From positions 1-62,259 of the forward strand of contig CABUIC010000014.1 in NCBI GenBank assembly GCA_902491515.1: a DNA stretch of 62,259 nucleotides, given 5' to 3'. The position numbers were made by a program, and so were the translations under genes. The stretch comes from an uncultured Porphyromonadaceae bacterium (lineage in GTDB: Bacteria > Bacteroidota > Bacteroidia > Bacteroidales > Muribaculaceae). Below are positions 62,201 to 62,259 of the stretch, piece by piece. The notes under the pieces are model-generated. The model did not search any database. It was given only the letters and a program-made list of their open reading frames with translations, and was not told the DNA's origin. Position 1 is the first letter of the stretch, and each line of letters starts with the position of its first letter.

Positions 62201-62259
62201 AGGACACCTCGTGAGAAATACTGAGAATCCTCCATTATCCGTCACAACCGCTATGTAGG
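62201..62259. repeat. Short direct repeat at the right edge
   Basis: CGCTATGTAGG occurs at about 62203-62213 and again at the last 11 bases of the window, 46 bases apart. This could be the start of an array or recombination site, or chance. Confidence 0.35.

Noticed and set aside
62201..62259. CRISPR array
   Set aside because: Only two 11-base copies are visible, their flanks differ, and no cas gene is in the window.

Overview
The window looks like a chromosomal contig of a high-GC Bacteroidales bacterium, probably of the Muribaculaceae (S24-7) type. The evidence is: Bacteroidales gene clusters (DUF1599 with a BT_3928-type DoxX protein; dxs-trkA-trkH; ileS-dksA-like-lspA-DUF4296; Fur-purA-DUF1015), many promoters of the Bacteroidetes form TAnnTTTG with TTG about 20 bases upstream, almost no Shine-Dalgarno sites, a tmRNA encoding the tag GENNYALAA, and bS16, bL25 and IleS of the long Bacteroidetes form. 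The family assignment is inference; no rRNA is present.

Layout. 1-1.9 kb: a fragment of a Mu-like prophage (minor head protein F with a toxin-like C-terminus, a small protein, a gpG-like protein, and a gene running off the left edge), broken inside gene F. 2.1-8.9 kb (+): DUF1599, DoxX-like, a Fur-family regulator, purA, DUF1015, pyrK, pyrD. 8.9-17.3 kb (-): ileS, a DksA-like gene, lspA, a DUF4296 lipoprotein and a small gene in one overlapping operon, preceded by rpsP and by tpiA-SPOR-folE. 17.3-30 kb (-): uvrA; a PhnP-like hydrolase, a lipoprotein and a prolyl oligopeptidase; a small plus-strand gene; a PepSY-like lipoprotein; a small membrane protein with dxs, trkA and trkH. 30-37.8 kb: a ZIP transporter, an inverted-repeat element carrying a REP-like palindrome, purT divergent from htpG (which has a consensus sigma-54 promoter), a strong terminator, a TPR/PD40 protein, mltG and a GNAT acetyltransferase.

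37.9-41.4 kb is the disturbed accessory zone. A frameshifted, truncated LytS-type histidine kinase is joined tail to tail to a truncated flavodoxin-like gene. A 780-base gene-poor tract and a lower-GC lrgAB pair follow, and then the tmRNA gene, whose 3' end shares a 14-base core with a site at 39.1 kb. This suggests a decayed element integrated at ssrA.

41.5-54.7 kb: nhaC; the hpt-adk-OMP-tsaD-cinA operon (-); the acyltransferase-phosphoesterase-folK-crcB operon (-); and the ugd-HAD-gmd-fcl nucleotide-sugar operon (-). 54.8-62.0 kb (+): a tightly overlapping operon rplY-pth-GT2-S4-bioA-bioF-nuclease-mnmE, ended by a clear terminator. The last 170 bases hold a possible promoter and a short direct repeat but no complete gene.

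The signals most worth following are the sigma-54 promoter of htpG, the toxin-like tail of the phage F protein, the tail-to-tail gene junction at 38.42 kb, the ssrA-associated island, a perfect 14-bp hairpin with a T-rich tail inside pth, and promoters placed so close to start codons that leaderless mRNAs are expected.
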